Shown in pieces: positions 62,114-64,000 of a DNA stretch of 64,000 nt. Position numbers and translations under genes: made by a program. The stretch's first letter is position 1, and each line of letters opens with the position of its first letter. This stretch comes from Dictyobacter formicarum (GTDB taxonomy: Bacteria > Chloroflexota > Ktedonobacteria > Ktedonobacterales > Ktedonobacteraceae), in the NCBI RefSeq assembly GCF_016587435.1, contig NZ_BNJJ01000007.1:331645-395644 (forward strand), read 5' to 3'. The notes under the pieces are model-generated. The model did not search any database. It was not told the origin of the DNA and worked only from the letters and a program-made list of their open reading frames with translations.

Positions 62114-62671
62114 TTATTCAATCTCCTTTTGATTGGGATCATCTACTACTGCCTCATCATCCAACAACCCTTTCATAGGATCAATATACATCACATGTCT
62201 GATCAGGTCAATCTGTTTAATGACCTCTTTGACGGCTGGTATCAAAAATTGCTGCCCTTGCGGTCCTTTAATGACATAGACATCATTGCCGCCGGTGGTC
62301 CAGATATCAGTAATCACGCCGACTTCCTTCCCGCTCAGGCGTAGTACGCGCAGGCCCATAATGTCATGTTGGTAGTACGCATCGGGAGGAAGTTTGGCCA
62401 GTTCAGCGAGAGGAATCACAATATCGCGGTTGCGCAATTTTTCGGCCGCGTTCGCATCATCGATACCCTTAAATTTGAGCAGCAGCATCTCGCCCTTGTA
62501 GGGGCGTACCCCCGCAATGGAAAGGCTGTGATGATCGGGCATCAGGTAGACGGTCTCCAGCGAAACAAAGCGATCGGGCACATCGCTGAGTGGAAACACC
62601 TTAACCTCTCCCCGAATACCAAAAGGGGCCACTATTTTTCCGATAGTAGCCCATTCTGTCGTGTTTTTCAT
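62114..62671 (-). CDS. rimM: Ribosome maturation factor RimM
   Basis: 185 residues from ATG 62671. RimM domain (WATIGKIVAPFGIRGEVKVF) followed by a PRC barrel (YYQHDIMGLRVLRLSGKEVG, ITDIWTTGGNDVYVI) and IPAVKEVIKQIDLIRHVMYI. It helps assemble the 30S head around protein S19 and 16S rRNA. It lies in the conserved order rpsP-khpA-rimM. trmD and rplS, usual followers, are not seen to the left. Confidence 0.95.
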   Translation of the reverse strand: MKNTTEWATIGKIVAPFGIRGEVKVFPLSDVPDRFVSLETVYLMPDHHSLSIAGVRPYKGEMLLLKFKGIDDANAAEKLRNRDIVIPLAELAKLPPDAYYQHDIMGLRVLRLSGKEVGVITDIWTTGGNDVYVIKGPQGQQFLIPAVKEVIKQIDLIRHVMYIDPMKGLLDDEAVVDDPNQKEIE

Positions 62672-62824
62672 TAGCACGTAGCTCTATTTCTGTCTGACCA
62701 GCCTGAGAAAGCTCCAGCACGCCACACCTGGCCGGCACGTACGCTCATACAATTTGCATGGCAAGGCTACCCAGGTATGTGCCGGGCAAATAAGCCTGTG
62801 CTGCCGCTGGCACACAATAATAAT

Positions 62825-63055
62825 TTATTGGATCTCAAGTGAGGTATGACGACCTTCGCGTGTGCCGCCTGCGCGCAACAGTGTACGCATCGCTTTGGCA
62901 ACGCGTCCCTGACGACCAATCACTTTACCAAAGTCATCGGCCCCCACATGCAACTCTAGCACGAGCGCGTTACGGTCATTGCGAACTTCACGCACCTGAA
63001 CGGCTGAAGGATCATCCACCAATGACTGAGCTACATACTCAATCAATTTTCGCAT
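62825..63055 (-). CDS. khpA: KH-domain RNA-binding protein KhpA
   Basis: 76 residues with a single KH domain: RKLIEYVAQSLVDDPSAVQV, then HVGADDFGKVIGRQGRVAKA with the GxxG-type loop IGRQG. KhpA binds RNA, often with KhpB, in cell-envelope and translation control. Standard place between rpsP and rimM. Confidence 0.95.
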   Translation of the reverse strand: MRKLIEYVAQSLVDDPSAVQVREVRNDRNALVLELHVGADDFGKVIGRQGRVAKAMRTLLRAGGTREGRHTSLEIQ

Positions 63056-63105
63056 ATAGTATCCTTACTTCAGATACAACTTAGCCTGTGCCGATAGAAA
63101 TGTAC

Positions 63106-63402
63106 TTACTCAGCAGCAGCAGGAGCAGCTTTAGCAGCGGCTTTCTCTTGTGTGAAACGGTCAAGGATGCCAGCGCGCTTGAGGAGCAGAGCAACGGACT
63201 CTGTGGGTTGCGCACCGTTTTTCAACCAGCTGAGAGCTTTTTCCTCGTTGATGTTGATGGCGGAGGGCTCGACAAGTGGGTTGTACCAACCGATATTTTC
63301 GATAATGCGGCCATCACGAGGAGAGCGTGCATCAGCGACCACAACACGATAGCTAGGGGCTTTCTTCATCCCCGTACGTTTTAAACGAATTTTGACAGTC
63401 AT
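63106..63402 (-). CDS. rpsP: Ribosomal protein bS16
   Basis: 98 residues: [40 protein letters not shown], then an Ala-rich tail ([12 protein letters not shown]). Binds 16S rRNA early in 30S assembly. First gene of rpsP-khpA-rimM. The start ATG 63402 has a weak AGGTGG site 13 bases upstream. Confidence 0.97.
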   Translation of the reverse strand: MTVKIRLKRTGMKKAPSYRVVVADARSPRDGRIIENIGWYNPLVEPSAININEEKALSWLKNGAQPTESVALLLKRAGILDRFTQEKAAAKAAPAAAE

Positions 63403-63554
63403 GCTTTATTAATTCCACCTCTGCCCCACACAAAGGGGGCTGTATTTTCAGCAGCGCCACGTTTCATAGCACCTAATAGTGCCCCTAAATTACGGCTTGA
63501 TTAGAATAGCACGGTGCAACGGAATTGTCAATGTTAAGTGTTGAGTGCCTGCTT

Positions 63555-63656
63555 TTCGCGCCTGCGGCCCCTGACGCTTCGCGCCTACGGCGCTCACAAT
63601 TTATATAAGATGAGGTGCAAGCGGTGCGCCCGGCGCACCGCTTGCACCTCATCTTA
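63555..63656. repeat. Long-hairpin repeat, copy 6 (24-bp stem, 3-base loop)
   Basis: Module TTCGCGCCTGCGGCCCCTGA onward, then arms 63606-63629 and 63633-63656, loop CCG, perfect. The apex GCAAGCGGTGCGC equals that of copy 2; the outer stem differs on both arms. Confidence 0.9.
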
Positions 63657-64000
63657 ACAAGAGAAAGCAATAATTTTGTGATGGGATAAGGGTCGCCTGT
63701 GATGGATACGAGAGTGGATAGGTGTATGCTAGCTAGTGGGAAATGAAATGCGCGGAACACGTCCAATTGCGTTTTATTGAAGCATACAAAGATCAAATGG
63801 TGGTGCATATTGCCGCATGGATATATTGTCCAGCCATGCTGCATGTTATAATGCTGATATAACGGCTGAAATGTTCGAGGACGAACACTCACACAACACG
63901 CAATGCTTACGCGGTTGATCAGGCATGCGCACCTATTCGTCCCTGGATATTTTGTGTTTATTTATTCGAAACAGGGATACGTGGGGAGCGGTCTCCATCC
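63657..64000. other. Spacer to the right edge, no supported gene
   Basis: About 340 bases. No frame shows start signals or family likeness. TATAAT at about 63848 is a possible -10 box on the plus strand, with no proper -35 box. Confidence 0.35.

Overview
The window reads like a chromosome segment from a multicellular-type Chloroflexota, most likely class Ktedonobacteria. This is inferred from gene content: eukaryote-type Ser/Thr kinases with low-complexity tails, sigma/anti-sigma pairs, a TPR-CHAT protease, a HTH-GAF regulator, a sedolisin lipoprotein, a Pnkp/Hen1 RNA-repair pair, and abundant intergenic palindromic repeats. No species is claimed. I found no tRNA, rRNA or CRISPR array.

Layout. 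0-5.6 kb is worn: the 3' end of hutI, a decayed ORF, a frameshifted L,D-transpeptidase, an intact IS4-type element sitting in a palindromic repeat, a truncated Tm-1-like gene, an HD hydrolase and a phospholipase-D remnant. 5.8-10.6 kb is a compact peptide-export island: two tandem promoter/dyad units, two nearly identical 75-aa double-glycine precursors, a third His/Asp/Cys-rich precursor, an attenuator-like hairpin, a very short HlyD-like protein and a C39-peptidase ABC transporter. 10.7-20.6 kb holds signalling genes: a kinase fused to an ECF-S-like membrane domain, a cupredoxin lipoprotein, an ECF sigma factor with its anti-sigma/beta-propeller, a kinase with a histone-H1-like tail, a LacI regulator and an AI-2E family permease. 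21-31.7 kb is mixed metabolism: threonine aldolase, DUF971, a pentapeptide-repeat protein, two SDRs, a methyltransferase, a COG4280-like membrane protein, a HTH-GAF regulator and an alpha/beta hydrolase. 31.8-36 kb has a candidate structured leader before a VOC protein, then clpP facing a ClgR-like XRE regulator, PAP2 and ACT proteins. 36.2-40.3 kb encodes Pnkp and Hen1. 40.5-45.4 kb encodes sigma factor, double zinc-finger protein and TPR-CHAT protease in one direction. 45.7-48 kb has a PATAN protein and a Cache sensor. 48.2-52.8 kb is an APH-deoC-ALDH16 operon. The rest holds RNase HI, sedolisin, a LURP-one protein, a YegS-like lipid kinase, transketolase, small proteins and the rpsP-khpA-rimM operon.

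The intergenic DNA is unusually structured. One class is a short hairpin with a GCAAG-type loop and a trailing ACCTAYG, present in over twenty copies with compensatory stem changes. It occurs alone, as inverted pairs, or enclosing tandem 48-51 bp units. A second class is perfect 24-43 bp stems with only three loop bases next to a shared GC-rich module. Their stem sequences differ from copy to copy while the two arms of each copy stay identical. Four genes take their TAG stop codon from the first class.

Best candidates for something new: the peptide-export island (5.8-10.6 kb), the sigma/zinc-finger/CHAT cassette (40.5-45.4 kb), and the hairpin repeat families. Function statements rest on motif recognition by eye; no database search was run.
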